DNA from: Clostridium sp. OF09-36
GTDB taxonomy: Bacteria > Bacillota > Clostridia > Lachnospirales > Lachnospiraceae
Direction of reading: 5' to 3'
DNA length: 64,000 bases
Assembly (NCBI RefSeq): GCF_003481985.1
Contig: NZ_QUMD01000016.1
Span: forward strand, 7,311-71,310
The notes below the pieces were generated by a model. It saw only the letters and a program-made list of their open reading frames with translations, ran no database searches and was not told the DNA's origin. The translations under genes and the position numbers were made by a program. Of the stretch, positions 19,760-28,275 are shown in pieces. Positions within the stretch are counted from its first letter, which is position 1. Every line of letters begins with the position of its first letter.

Positions 19760-20446
19760 CTAACCGATCAGCCGGATCATTTCTGCTTTCGCCTCGACCA
19801 GGTTTTTTATACTGAGATCACGAAGTCCTTCCTGACGTGGAAGCCGGATTTCTTTCACCACAAACGACGGTCTCGGACCAAATATCAGGATCCGGTCTGC
19901 AATCTGCAGCGCCTCGTCCATATCATGCGTAACAAACAGCACGGAGTTCTGCTCCTGCTCCCAAAGTTTCTTCAGGTGCGTGAGCATTTCCTGGCGAAGA
20001 GTGTAATCCAGTGACTTAAACGGCTCGTCCATCAAAAGGAGCTCGCTTCCATAGTAGAATGCCCTTGCGATCCCGCACCGCTGCCGCATACCGCCACTCA
20101 GCTGCTCCGGATAATAATCCTCAAATCCGGTCAGATGCACCTGATCGATAAGCTGGGCAATCCGCGCCTCGTCGGTATCGTCCCGCACCACCCGGATATT
20201 GTCATATACCGTCAGCCACGGAAGAATCCGGTCTTCCTGAAACACATACCCCGTTTTTTTCGCCCGGTTTCTGATCTGCCCCTCATAATCACCGGTAATT
20301 CCCGTGATCAGGTTCAGAAGCGTTGATTTTCCACAGCCGGAAGGACCCACAATGGCCGTGATTTCTTTTGGCTCCACACGGAGATTTAAATGCTCCAGAA
20401 CCGGCAGGCCACCGAATTTTTTTCCAAGATCTATCACATCCAGCAT
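19760..20446 (-). CDS. ABC transporter ATPase, NitT/TauT (SsuB/TauB) type
   Basis: 228 residues: Walker A GPSGCGKST, Q-loop YVFQEDRILPW, signature LSGGMRQR, Walker B LLLMDEPFKSLD, H-loop VTHDMDEAL. It energises the importer with the permease directly upstream and the lipoprotein beyond. The start MLDVIDLGKKFGG is the family norm; the longer frame overlaps the permease gene. The downstream giant activase suggests that the imported solute serves that enzyme, which is inference. Confidence 0.9.
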   Translation of the reverse strand: MLDVIDLGKKFGGLPVLEHLNLRVEPKEITAIVGPSGCGKSTLLNLITGITGDYEGQIRNRAKKTGYVFQEDRILPWLTVYDNIRVVRDDTDEARIAQLIDQVHLTGFEDYYPEQLSGGMRQRCGIARAFYYGSELLLMDEPFKSLDYTLRQEMLTHLKKLWEQEQNSVLFVTHDMDEALQIADRILIFGPRPSFVVKEIRLPRQEGLRDLSIKNLVEAKAEMIRLIG

Positions 20447-20468
20447 ACTGCCCCGTTCCTTTCCTATA

Positions 20469-21290
20469 TTATTCATTTCGCTGTACCGCATGTTTTTTGC
20501 AAAGAAGCAGCTTTCCGGCAAGAACCACTGCATAGTAAATCCCCACCATGATCACAGTCCAGGCAATGACCGTCTCCGGCTCAATATTCAGCCGCGCTGT
20601 CATGATCTGTCCGCCAATCCCCGACGTCGTAGTCAGCACTTCTCCCATCACGACCGTTTTGCATGCCATACCGACTGCAATTTTCAGGCCGGACGCAAAA
20701 TACGGGGTTACCGACGGGATCAGGATATAGCGAAGTTTTTTCCAGACAGAAAATCCAAACACGCTTCCCATCTCCAACAACTTCCGGTCAATCGCCGAAA
20801 TGCCGTCACAAATGCAGATAAACATGGTCGGAACCACCGCCATCACTACTATGAAAATGCTTGCCCGTCCGTTGAATCCAAACCAGATAATCGCCAGAAT
20901 CAGCCAGGAAATCGGCGGCACGACCTGGATAATGCCGAGTACCGGCTGAATGAGCTGGCGGACCGGTCTGAGCACACCGCCAAACAAACCTGCCAGACAG
21001 CCAATCCCGATCCCGATTCCCAGACCGCAGACAAGGCGCACCATCGTTTTCCCAATCTCACACCAGAGTTTTGCAGAGCTTAAAATTTCAGCCACCTTTG
21101 CAGCCACCGCAGGAATCGGCGGCACGACCAGTGGGGAATAAAGATTGCTCATTCCCCACCAGAGTCCAAGCACCAGAGCCGCTGCCGCGATCCGGTACCT
21201 GTTTGCTGTCATACAAGTCTTCATCCGCTCCTTGTTTGATGTCATGCAGGTCTTCATCCGGTACTTATTTGCTGTAATACATGCCTTCAT
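20469..21290 (-). CDS. ABC transporter permease, NitT/TauT type, with repeated N-terminus
   Basis: Permease with the EAA-type loop (EMGSVFGFSVWKKLRYILIP) and about six membrane spans. The N-terminus is odd: an 11-residue unit (MKACITANKYR, MKTCMTSNKER, MKTCMTANRYR) occurs three times before the first span, and it comes from a 33-bp tandem repeat. The repeat also encodes the end of the upstream binding-protein gene in another frame. Any of the three ATGs (21290, 21257, 21224) could start translation. The first has GGAGG 11 nt upstream and is used here, overlapping the binding-protein gene by 26 nt. Confidence 0.85.
   Translation of the reverse strand: MKACITANKYRMKTCMTSNKERMKTCMTANRYRIAAAALVLGLWWGMSNLYSPLVVPPIPAVAAKVAEILSSAKLWCEIGKTMVRLVCGLGIGIGIGCLAGLFGGVLRPVRQLIQPVLGIIQVVPPISWLILAIIWFGFNGRASIFIVVMAVVPTMFICICDGISAIDRKLLEMGSVFGFSVWKKLRYILIPSVTPYFASGLKIAVGMACKTVVMGEVLTTTSGIGGQIMTARLNIEPETVIAWTVIMVGIYYAVVLAGKLLLCKKHAVQRNE
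21192..21290 (-). repeat. 33-bp tandem repeat, three units
   Basis: Three diverged copies of a 33-bp unit (minus strand 21290-21258, 21257-21225, 21224-21192), each starting ATGAAG and containing ATGACA or ATTACA followed by GCAAA. Unit 1 contains the last codons and stop of the binding-protein gene; all three are in frame with the permease. Confidence 0.8.
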
Positions 21291-22407
21291 CCGGTACTTT
21301 GCCTCCGATCATGGACGGATCAAAATCGTTCAGAAGCTGATAGAAACCATCCAGGTCAGTCTTCGCGTCTGCCGCATTTTTATAGATCAGACCCATGTTC
21401 GGGATTGCTTTTTCTACCAGCGCAGCCTTAAGTCCAAGCTTTTCCTCTGCCAGTGCTGCAGCATCTGCCGGGTGTTCCAAAACCCAGTTTAAAGATTCCT
21501 CATAAGCAGCTTCAAACTCTGTCACCAGCTCCGGTTTTTCAGAAATAAATGTTTCTGTCGTTCCAAGTCCTGCATTCGGCACGATGGAATCTTCTCCTTT
21601 TACTTTCTTCCATTCATCTTCGAAGGAAAATGCGACACGCACCTGGTCATTGTTCATCTTTGCTGCCGTTACCTGCGGTTCGATGAGAGTTGCATACTCG
21701 ATCTTACCCGCTGCCATCATCTGGGAAATCTCTGCGGTAGTGGAATAAACAATCTCGACATCCTCACCAGCCTTTAAACCAGCTTCATTTAAAAAGAACT
21801 GGGTTAAGGCATCTGGCGGGGAAGACTGGAGCGGAACATACACGGTCTTGCCCTTTAACTGGGACCATTCCGTCAGATTTGGATCCGTCGTGATAAAGTA
21901 GGTTACACCCCAGGTATTGACATTGGTCAGGCGCACCGGAAGTCCTTTGTTATAAAGCTTTGCCGCTACCGTAAGCGGAAATGCAAACATATCATGCTCC
22001 CCATCCTGCACCATGGCGATCAGCTGCTCCGGCGCATCCCAGATATCCAGTTCCATCTTTACGTTATCGCCCAGCAGTCCGGCATCTGCCATATGAAGAA
22101 GCGGAAGTGTCGGCGGTGCTTTCGGTACTGCCAGTTTTAAAACCACGTCTTCTCCGTTTCCAGCTTCTTCTCCGGATTCAGCAGCTGTCTTTTTCCCGTT
22201 TTCATCCGCTTTCTTTTCAGATGCTCCAAGGCTGTCAGCACCACTATTTTCGGAACTGCCATTCTCAGCGCCGCCATTTTCTGAGCTTTCTGCCGCTGCT
22301 TTCGTTTCTGCTTCTGTCTCTGCAGTGCTTCCGCCTGATCCCTGACATGCAGTCAGCGCCAGCATCGCCACGGCCGCAAGTCCGATCAGTAACTTTGATT
22401 TTTTCAT
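21265..22407 (-). CDS. ABC substrate-binding lipoprotein, NMT1/SsuA-like
   Basis: 380 residues. A lipoprotein signal with lipobox LTAC (Cys about 21) precedes a serine/glutamate/alanine-rich linker (about 22-90) and a periplasmic-binding-protein type II domain of the nitrate/sulfonate/thiamine-precursor group (LKLAVPKAPPTLPLLHMADA; LKGKTVYVPLQSSPPDALTQ). It is anchored to the outer face of the membrane and delivers a small solute to the permease. First gene of the operon; two GTTAGC-N4-ACTAAC operators lie within the 65 bp upstream. The ligand is unknown. Confidence 0.88.
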   Translation of the reverse strand: MKKSKLLIGLAAVAMLALTACQGSGGSTAETEAETKAAAESSENGGAENGSSENSGADSLGASEKKADENGKKTAAESGEEAGNGEDVVLKLAVPKAPPTLPLLHMADAGLLGDNVKMELDIWDAPEQLIAMVQDGEHDMFAFPLTVAAKLYNKGLPVRLTNVNTWGVTYFITTDPNLTEWSQLKGKTVYVPLQSSPPDALTQFFLNEAGLKAGEDVEIVYSTTAEISQMMAAGKIEYATLIEPQVTAAKMNNDQVRVAFSFEDEWKKVKGEDSIVPNAGLGTTETFISEKPELVTEFEAAYEESLNWVLEHPADAAALAEEKLGLKAALVEKAIPNMGLIYKNAADAKTDLDGFYQLLNDFDPSMIGGKVPDEGMYYSK

Positions 22408-22436
22408 TGTATTTTTTCCTCCCCTTTGTTATAGTG

Positions 22437-22472
22437 GTTAGTAATTGCTAACATTAGTTAGTGAACGCTAAC
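22437..22472 (-). promoter_or_regulatory. Two GTTAGC-N4-ACTAAC operators before the ABC operon
   Basis: Sites at 22437-22452 and 22457-22472, each with 5-bp arms GTTAG/CTAAC around 6 nt and spaced 20 bp centre to centre, about two helical turns. In gene-sense orientation both read GTTAGC-N4-ACTAAC. A -10-like TATTCT abuts the distal site. The same motif occurs before enolase and feoA in this window. Confidence 0.65.
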
Positions 22473-22501
22473 TAGAATAGCAAAGATCAAACGTCATTTC
22501 A

Positions 22502-22515
22502 GTTGCCGCGGCAAC
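22502..22515. promoter_or_regulatory. 14-bp perfect palindrome before the Crp/Fnr-type gene
   Basis: GTTGCCGCGGCAAC lies directly before the AAGGAGG ribosome-binding site of the regulator. It may be an autoregulatory operator or a hairpin hiding the ribosome-binding site. Confidence 0.4.
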
Positions 22516-22527
22516 AAGGAGGCTTTC

Positions 22528-23226
22528 ATGAGAAATTATTATCAACTACTGATGAAAAATCCATTATTTATGGGAATCCCGGAAGAAAAAATGGAGCCGG
22601 TACTCCAGTGTTTAAAAGCAAAAAAGAAAGTATTTACCAGCAGGACCCTGCTGTTTTCTTCTGATGAACCAATTCCCTGTCTTGGGCTAGTCTTAAACGG
22701 ATATGCGGAAATTTTTCTGACTGACCCGGACGGCAACCATACCCTGATCACCCAGGCCTGCGTCGGTGAGCTGTTCGGTCATGCCCTGGCCGTTGCCCAT
22801 GCCTCTGCCAATATCTTTGAAATTTTCACCTCAGAAAAGGCAGAAATTTTATTCTTGTATGTGCCGGAATTTACTTCCCTGCAAAACTGTAACTGCACCT
22901 ACCGTTTTAAAGTCATGGAAAACCTGATGCAGCTGATCGCCAAAAACAACATGGAACTGATGATGAAGATCCGCATCCTGACCCAGGGATCTCTGCGAAA
23001 AAAGCTGCTGCTCTATTTCTCCATCTTATCCAGACAGCAGCATTCTGCCACCATCACACTGCCGTTCGGGCGTGATAAGCTGGCAAACTACCTGTTTTGT
23101 GACCGGAGCGCTGTTTCCAGAGAGCTTGGGCGAATGGACCGGGAAGGTCTGATCCAGCTCGGAAAAACAAAAATTATGCTGACCGGATGTCTTCCTGCCC
23201 AGCACCCGGTTATACAGACAGAATAA
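22528..23226 (+). CDS. Crp/Fnr-family transcriptional regulator
   Basis: 232 residues: cyclic-nucleotide-binding-type beta roll (about 10-125) and a C-terminal winged helix-turn-helix with recognition helix CDRSAVSRELGRM. The first recognition-helix arginine is kept, but the Glu that reads the TGTGA half-site in Crp is a Ser, so a different DNA motif is expected. No four-cysteine Fnr cluster motif is evident; cysteines lie at CLGLVL, NCNC and elsewhere. Divergent from the ABC operon, with two GTTAG/CTAAC sites between, which makes it the simplest candidate regulator of that operon. Confidence 0.85.
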   Translation: MRNYYQLLMKNPLFMGIPEEKMEPVLQCLKAKKKVFTSRTLLFSSDEPIPCLGLVLNGYAEIFLTDPDGNHTLITQACVGELFGHALAVAHASANIFEIFTSEKAEILFLYVPEFTSLQNCNCTYRFKVMENLMQLIAKNNMELMMKIRILTQGSLRKKLLLYFSILSRQQHSATITLPFGRDKLANYLFCDRSAVSRELGRMDREGLIQLGKTKIMLTGCLPAQHPVIQTE

Positions 23227-23275
23227 ATTTTACTGCCGGAACTGGATCGTATGGATCTGTCTCGTTTTGCCTCTG

Positions 23276-24175
23276 CTATCGTCCTTTCATCACCATATCC
23301 CGGAACCGTTTGGCGGCGGTCCCGCTCTCACGGTTTGTGTCGTAGAGCATGCAGATCAGGCGTTCCGGGATACTCTCTTTTAGCGGGATTTCAACTACCC
23401 GCCCCTCTTCCAATGCCTGCGCTGCCAGTTCATACGGAAGAAATCCGATTCCAAGATTTTTTTCCACCATTGGAAGGATCAAATCTGCGGTTGCCACTTC
23501 AATATCCGGCTGCATGGTCAGGCCATGCTGCAGATAAAAATGGCTGTAAAAATCGTAGCTGCTCGTATGGCGCTCCAGCGAGATCAGGGAATATGGTTCC
23601 AGACTTTTTAACTCGTTTGTTTTCTGGGAAAGGCTTTCCAGCCGTCTTCCTGCAATCAGTACATCATAAAAAGATTTCACCAAAACCACATGGTCTGCCA
23701 CTCCCTCCAATTCTTTCTGATCCGCTGCAGTAACCACAGCCAGATCGATGATTCCCTCTTTTAAGGCTTTCGCTGCGCCTGGCGTGGAATAATTATAAAT
23801 TTTCAGCCGGACTCCCGGATAGTTTTCGTGAAATGCCCGCAAAATCTCCATCAGATATAAGTGCAGTGCCGTCTCGCTGACACCGATCACAATGCTGCCG
23901 TCCTGCAGGGCCGCACTCTGGCGTACCTCTTCCTCCCCCAGTTCAATCTGTTCGAAGGCCACCGCCACTCTCCGGTAAAGCCGTTCGCCTTCTTCTGTCA
24001 AAGTAATTCCCCGGTTTGAGCGCTGCATCAGCTTGCAGTCAAGCTCCGTTTCCAGAATCCGGATAATCCGTGTGATGTTTGGCTGGTTGCTGTACAGAAG
24101 CTCCGCGGCTTTGGTGAAGCTTCCGTAGCGGGCCACGTAATAAAAAATCTTATAGTGTTCGAAATTCGCTGCCAT
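23276..24175 (-). CDS. LysR-family transcriptional regulator
   Basis: 299 residues: N-terminal helix-turn-helix (FYYVARYGSFTKAAELLYSNQPNITRII) and a LysR substrate-binding domain from about residue 90. It is convergent with the Crp/Fnr-type gene, 50 bp from its end, and divergent from the cytidylate-kinase-like gene. The 234-bp region between carries a strong palindrome (24296-24320) that may be its operator. The effector is unknown. Confidence 0.88.
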   Translation of the reverse strand: MAANFEHYKIFYYVARYGSFTKAAELLYSNQPNITRIIRILETELDCKLMQRSNRGITLTEEGERLYRRVAVAFEQIELGEEEVRQSAALQDGSIVIGVSETALHLYLMEILRAFHENYPGVRLKIYNYSTPGAAKALKEGIIDLAVVTAADQKELEGVADHVVLVKSFYDVLIAGRRLESLSQKTNELKSLEPYSLISLERHTSSYDFYSHFYLQHGLTMQPDIEVATADLILPMVEKNLGIGFLPYELAAQALEEGRVVEIPLKESIPERLICMLYDTNRESGTAAKRFRDMVMKGR

Positions 24176-24295
24176 GCATGTCTCTCCTTCTGTTCTTCTG
24201 TTCCCTTTTTGCTTCCTCTAAACTTTCTTTGCAATTCCATAATCTGAATTGCACTCGCCACTTTGCACAAAATGTCTTCACGTACTATTTTTATC

Positions 24296-24336
24296 TTACT
24301 ATATATTTTTTATATAGTAAATATATGAACTATATA
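24296..24336. promoter_or_regulatory. Inverted repeats TTACTATATA / TATATAGTAA, likely LysR operator
   Basis: A perfect 10-5-10 inverted repeat (24296-24320) shares its right arm with a second repeat, TATATAGT-N10-ACTATATA (24311-24336). Three half-sites at regular spacing in a divergent LysR promoter region suggest an operator array. The AT richness means part of it may be promoter. Confidence 0.45.
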
Positions 24337-24409
24337 TTATCTATCTAATTTGATCACGGTTATAATAAAGCACGGTTAGAAAATCATTGAAACGAAAGAA
24401 GGAATTATT

Positions 24410-25054
24410 ATGGCAGACTCCATGAATTTAAAACAGCCTCTGATCTGCATCGGTCGTGAATACGGCAGCGGCGGACGTGAGATCGCAGAAAAGCTTGCAG
24501 AAAAGCTAGGCGTTCCTTATTACGATAAACTGCTCATCCGGAAAGCCGCAGAGGAAAGCGGATACACGGAACACTTTTTAAGCCAGAATGAGGAGCAGCC
24601 TTTCTCGATTGGCAGTCTGCTCACCGGAAATCCATTTGCAGATACCGTCAGCATGGCTCATGCATTCTACCCGGAAAGCCAGATGGCGTTTGACGCAGAG
24701 CGTCATGCGATCCAGGATATTGCCCAAAAGGGTGGAGGTGTTTTCGTAGGACGCTGTGCTTCTTCCATTCTGGATGGCCGAAACGACATGCTGTCCGTTT
24801 TCATCTACGCCAAAGAAGATGACAAACTCAAACGTGTCATGAAACGAAACCAGATGGATGAAATGACCGCAAAAAAACGTCTCCAGAAGGTTGACCGGAT
24901 GCGGAAACGCTACTTTGACTTTTATGCCGACACCCACTGGGGTGAATCCGAAAGCTATGACATGATGTTAAGCAGCAGCCAGTTCGGCATCGACGGATGC
25001 GTAGAGCTGATCCTGCAGTGCTTAAAGCTGCGTGAGCAGCACGCAGAAGCATAG
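24410..25054 (+). CDS. Cytidylate-kinase-like family protein
   Basis: 214 residues beginning ICIGREYGSGGREIAEKLAEKLGVPYYD, the modified P-loop of the cytidylate_kin2 family common in Clostridia. It is probably a nucleoside-phosphate kinase-like ATPase, but these proteins are not the canonical Cmk and their substrate is not established. The ATG follows AAGGAATT. Divergent from LysR and 104 bp before a MATE pump gene; the three may form a regulatory unit. Confidence 0.82.
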   Translation: MADSMNLKQPLICIGREYGSGGREIAEKLAEKLGVPYYDKLLIRKAAEESGYTEHFLSQNEEQPFSIGSLLTGNPFADTVSMAHAFYPESQMAFDAERHAIQDIAQKGGGVFVGRCASSILDGRNDMLSVFIYAKEDDKLKRVMKRNQMDEMTAKKRLQKVDRMRKRYFDFYADTHWGESESYDMMLSSSQFGIDGCVELILQCLKLREQHAEA

Positions 25055-25158
25055 GCCGAAACGCTATAGCCAGTGCCCCGAAACATAAGCAACGCTCTGG
25101 CAAATCCGTTTTTAAACATAAACAATTAGCATAAAAAGGGAAGGAAGGTACAAAACCC

Positions 25159-26484
25159 ATGAACAAGGATCTGACCGTGGGAGAACCCCAGAAAGTATTG
25201 TGGCAGTTCTGTCTGCCCCTGTTCGGAAGCATCATCTTCCAACAGCTTTATAACATTGCCGACAGCCTGGTAGCCGGAAAATTCGTCGGCGAAAACGCAC
25301 TGGCTGCTGTCGGAAACAGCTACGAGATCACCCTGATCTTCATTGCATTCGCATTCGGATGCAACATTGGATGCTCCGTCATCGTATCCCAGCTCTTCGG
25401 TGCCAAACAATACAGCGAAATGAAGACCGCCGTTTACACCACACTGATTGCAGGTGCAGTGCTCTGCGCGGTACTGATGGCAGGCGGACTGGCACTCTGC
25501 CGCTCACTTCTGGAGCTGATCAACACCCCGGCAGAAATCCTCGATGACTCCATGCTCTACTTAAATATCTATATTTTAGGACTGCCATTTTTGTTCTTTT
25601 ATAATATTGCAACCGGAATCTTCTCCGCACTGGGCGACTCCAAAACCCCGTTCATTTTCCTGGCCGCATCCTCAACCTCCAACATCGCAGTGGATATTCT
25701 GTTTGTCACTGCCTTCAAGATGGGCGTAGCCGGTGTTGCATGGGCAACCTTCCTTTGTCAGGGTGTCAGCTGTATCCTCGCAATCCTGGTTGTTTTGCGC
25801 AGACTGGCTGGTGTCAAGACCGAACGCCGTGCCGCCATCTTCTCCTGGCGTCTGCTCGGCAAGATCTCTGTCATCGCCATTCCTAGTATCCTGCAGCAGA
25901 GCTTCATTTCAGTCGGAAACATCATCATCCAGAGTGTCATCAACAGCTTTGGTGCCAGCGTCATTGCCGGTTACTCCGCATCGGTAAAATTGAACAATCT
26001 GGTCATCACATCCTTCACAACACTGGGAAACGGTATCTCCAACTACACCGCACAGAACATCGGTGCACAGAAAATGGACCGTGTCAAGGAAGGCTTCCTC
26101 GCCGGTTTAAAGCTGGTATGGCTTCTCTGCCTGCCGCTGTTCCTCGCCTACTTCTTCGCCGGACGTTACCTGGTATTCCTCTTCATGGATAACTCCACCG
26201 GCCCGGCTATCGATACCGGAATCCAGTTCTTGCGGATCCTCTCTCCGTTCTACTTTGTAGTCTCCGCAAAGCTGGTAGCTGACGGAATCTTAAGAGGTGC
26301 CGGACTCATGAGAAACTTCATGATTGCCACCTTCACTGACCTGATCCTGCGTGTGGCACTTGCCATTGGACTTGCAAAAGTCTTTGGATCTATCGGAATC
26401 TGGTGTGCATGGCCAATCGGATGGACCGTCGCCATGTGCATGTCCGTTTGGTTCTATAAACGCGGACCGTGGAATCGGAAGTAA
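25159..26484 (+). CDS. MATE-family efflux transporter
   Basis: 441 residues with twelve predicted membrane spans and the family's repeated MatE halves (LFGSIIFQQLYNIADSLVAG near the N-terminus; ISVIAIPSILQQSFISVGN at about 235). These export cationic drugs or metabolites using a Na+ or H+ gradient. The codon use is strikingly uniform and GC-rich at third positions, suggesting good expression. Good ribosome-binding site GGAAGG. Confidence 0.9.
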   Translation: MNKDLTVGEPQKVLWQFCLPLFGSIIFQQLYNIADSLVAGKFVGENALAAVGNSYEITLIFIAFAFGCNIGCSVIVSQLFGAKQYSEMKTAVYTTLIAGAVLCAVLMAGGLALCRSLLELINTPAEILDDSMLYLNIYILGLPFLFFYNIATGIFSALGDSKTPFIFLAASSTSNIAVDILFVTAFKMGVAGVAWATFLCQGVSCILAILVVLRRLAGVKTERRAAIFSWRLLGKISVIAIPSILQQSFISVGNIIIQSVINSFGASVIAGYSASVKLNNLVITSFTTLGNGISNYTAQNIGAQKMDRVKEGFLAGLKLVWLLCLPLFLAYFFAGRYLVFLFMDNSTGPAIDTGIQFLRILSPFYFVVSAKLVADGILRGAGLMRNFMIATFTDLILRVALAIGLAKVFGSIGIWCAWPIGWTVAMCMSVWFYKRGPWNRK

Positions 26485-26556
26485 CAATTTAACACAGTAA
26501 ATCAAAGGGGCGAAAGTTCCCACAGCCTTTTTTGACGCTGGTCAGACGACGTTGTC

Positions 26557-26580
26557 GTTCACGCATGCGTGCCAGCAATG
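26557..26580 (-). repeat. Dispersed palindromic repeat, copy A
   Basis: Minus-strand CATTGCTGGCACGCATGCG followed by TGAAC, with the palindromic core CACGCATGCGTG. Related copies lie at 28225-28253, 47795-47809 (partial), 54242-54265 and 57191-57220. Here it is between the convergent MATE and guanine deaminase genes. Confidence 0.5.
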
Positions 26581-26597
26581 AGATTTTTCTTTCTGCT

Positions 26598-27880
26598 TTA
26601 CAAAATCCGCTGACCGGCAGCATATTTGGATAGAACCTCTCGTTCATCCCCCAGATAAACGATCCGTTCCAGACGCTGCCGGATACTAAGCGGCTGCGGA
26701 TGTTCAAGTCTTGCATCGTCCAGCACTACCGCATCCAATTCATACCCCGGTTCAAAGCTTCCCACCTGACCAAAGAAGGAACCTCCTCCCTTCGTCGCCA
26801 GATAAAATACTTCCTCCAGCGTCAGTGGCTTTAACGTCTGGTCGGTCAGGCGCCAGCGCAGCTTGCTATCCTGAATCGCATGGCGCATGGCCACAAACAT
26901 ATTTTCCGTACTGCCTCCCGCCACATCGCTGCCAAGTCCCACCGGAATCTGCTCCTCCAGGTAGCGGCGTACCGGCGCGACCCCGGAAGAAAGGTTGGTA
27001 TTCGACTCCGGACAATGTGCAATAAACACACCATTTGCCTTCATCCGCTGAATTTCTTCTTCACCAGAGTGAACACAATGCGCCATGATCGTGCGGCACG
27101 CTCCGCCAAACATGCCAAAATGTTCGTAGGCATCCCCATAAAACTTTGACCAGGGGCAAAGCCTCTGTACCCAGGCAATTTCTTCCTGGTTCTCAGACAA
27201 ATGCGACTGCACCGGAAGTCCGCTCTCTTTCTGGATGCCATGTAAAAGTTCCATCAGTCGTCACTGCAGCTTGGAATAAAACGGGGAGTCAGAATCGGCT
27301 GCACATGGCCGTAATGCCTCTCTGCCACCGCCCGAAGCCATGCCTTTGTCGCCTCAGCCGCTTCCTTTGCAGATGCTTCACGCAAGTAATCCGGACTATT
27401 GCGGTCCATATTCACCTTGCCCACCATAGCTGCAATCCCGGCCTCCTCGAGCTGATCCATCAGAAGCAGGGTTGCCTCGTTGTGGATCGTGGCAAATGCG
27501 CAGACTCTTGTAGTGGCACTGCGCCTTATATGGTCTGTAAAAATGCGGTAGGATTTCTCTGCATATTCCAGATCCTGGTACTTGCTCTCCTCCGGGAAGG
27601 TGTTCGTCTCCAGCCATTCCAAAAGTTCCAGATCCATGCTCATTCCCCGAAATGAGTACTGGGGTGCATGGACATGCAGATCGGTAAGACCGGGGATGAT
27701 CAGCCTTTCACCAAAGTCCTCTACTGGTATTTCCCGGAATTTTTCCGGGAGAGCTGCGTAGATTCCCTCAACCTTTCCGTCTTCGCAGACCAGATAATGC
27801 TGCATGGCAATCTCTATCGTGCCGATCTCTTTTGTGTAAATGAGATTTCCTTTCAGGGCGAATATTCGTTTTCCATTCAT
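26598..27880 (-). CDS. guaD: Guanine deaminase; apparent -1 frameshift
   Basis: About 427 residues after restoring one base near 27253. The upstream frame ends PRFIPSCSDD and the next begins LMELLHGIQKESGLPVQSHL, together giving the guanine-deaminase motif PRF-PSCSDEL...QSHLSEN. Other motifs: DLHVHAPQYSFRG (first metal site), MAHCVHSGEEE, and GLGSDVAGG (metal aspartate). It converts guanine to xanthine and ammonia. A C74-type guanine riboswitch lies upstream. It adds to the purine catabolism seen at the left of the window. Confidence 0.88.
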
Positions 27881-27967
27881 AGCATTCTTCCTCCCTCTTG
27901 CCGCTTCGCCGAGTGCACATCTCCACGGAGCAGTTTTTGTTTCATAGGGCGCAAGTTCCTATCATAT

Positions 27968-28120
27968 AAAAAGAGCTCCGCTCACGCGGAACTCTCATCG
28001 ATCTTCAAAAGCAATACACAGCCGCATGGACGCACCGGCTTCGCCGGTTCATGTAACTATGTAGTCAACTCTTTACGGTAGTTGGTAGAGACTCTGGACC
28101 CATCTCCAGGATATACAATC
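27968..28120 (-). promoter_or_regulatory. Guanine-type purine riboswitch with terminator
   Basis: Minus-strand leader of guaD. The aptamer (about 28050-28120) shows the conserved core: P2 with GGAGATGGGTCC, J2/3 AGTCTCTACC, P3 with CCGTAAAG, and J3/1 TTGACTAC. The base after GA is C, which specifies guanine/hypoxanthine rather than adenine. A GC hairpin (AACCGGCGAAGCCGGT) and a terminator stem ending in T5 (27968-27996) follow. Confidence 0.85.
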
Positions 28121-28224
28121 ACGTTACCCGTTTATGAAATTGTTATAATCTGTTTTGTATGTATTACAGTACAACCTTAACATATCCTGTGCATAAAGTC
28201 AATCTGCATTCCAGATTCGGCAAA

Positions 28225-28253
28225 ATCCCGTTGCTGGGCACGCATGCATGAAC
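28225..28253 (+). repeat. Dispersed palindromic repeat, copy B
   Basis: Plus-strand ATCCCGTTGCTGGGCACGC then ATGCATGAAC, related to copies A, C and D. It lies between the guaD riboswitch leader and the 3' end of nhaC. Confidence 0.5.
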
Positions 28254-28275
28254 AGTAACAAATCTGCTGCCAGCG

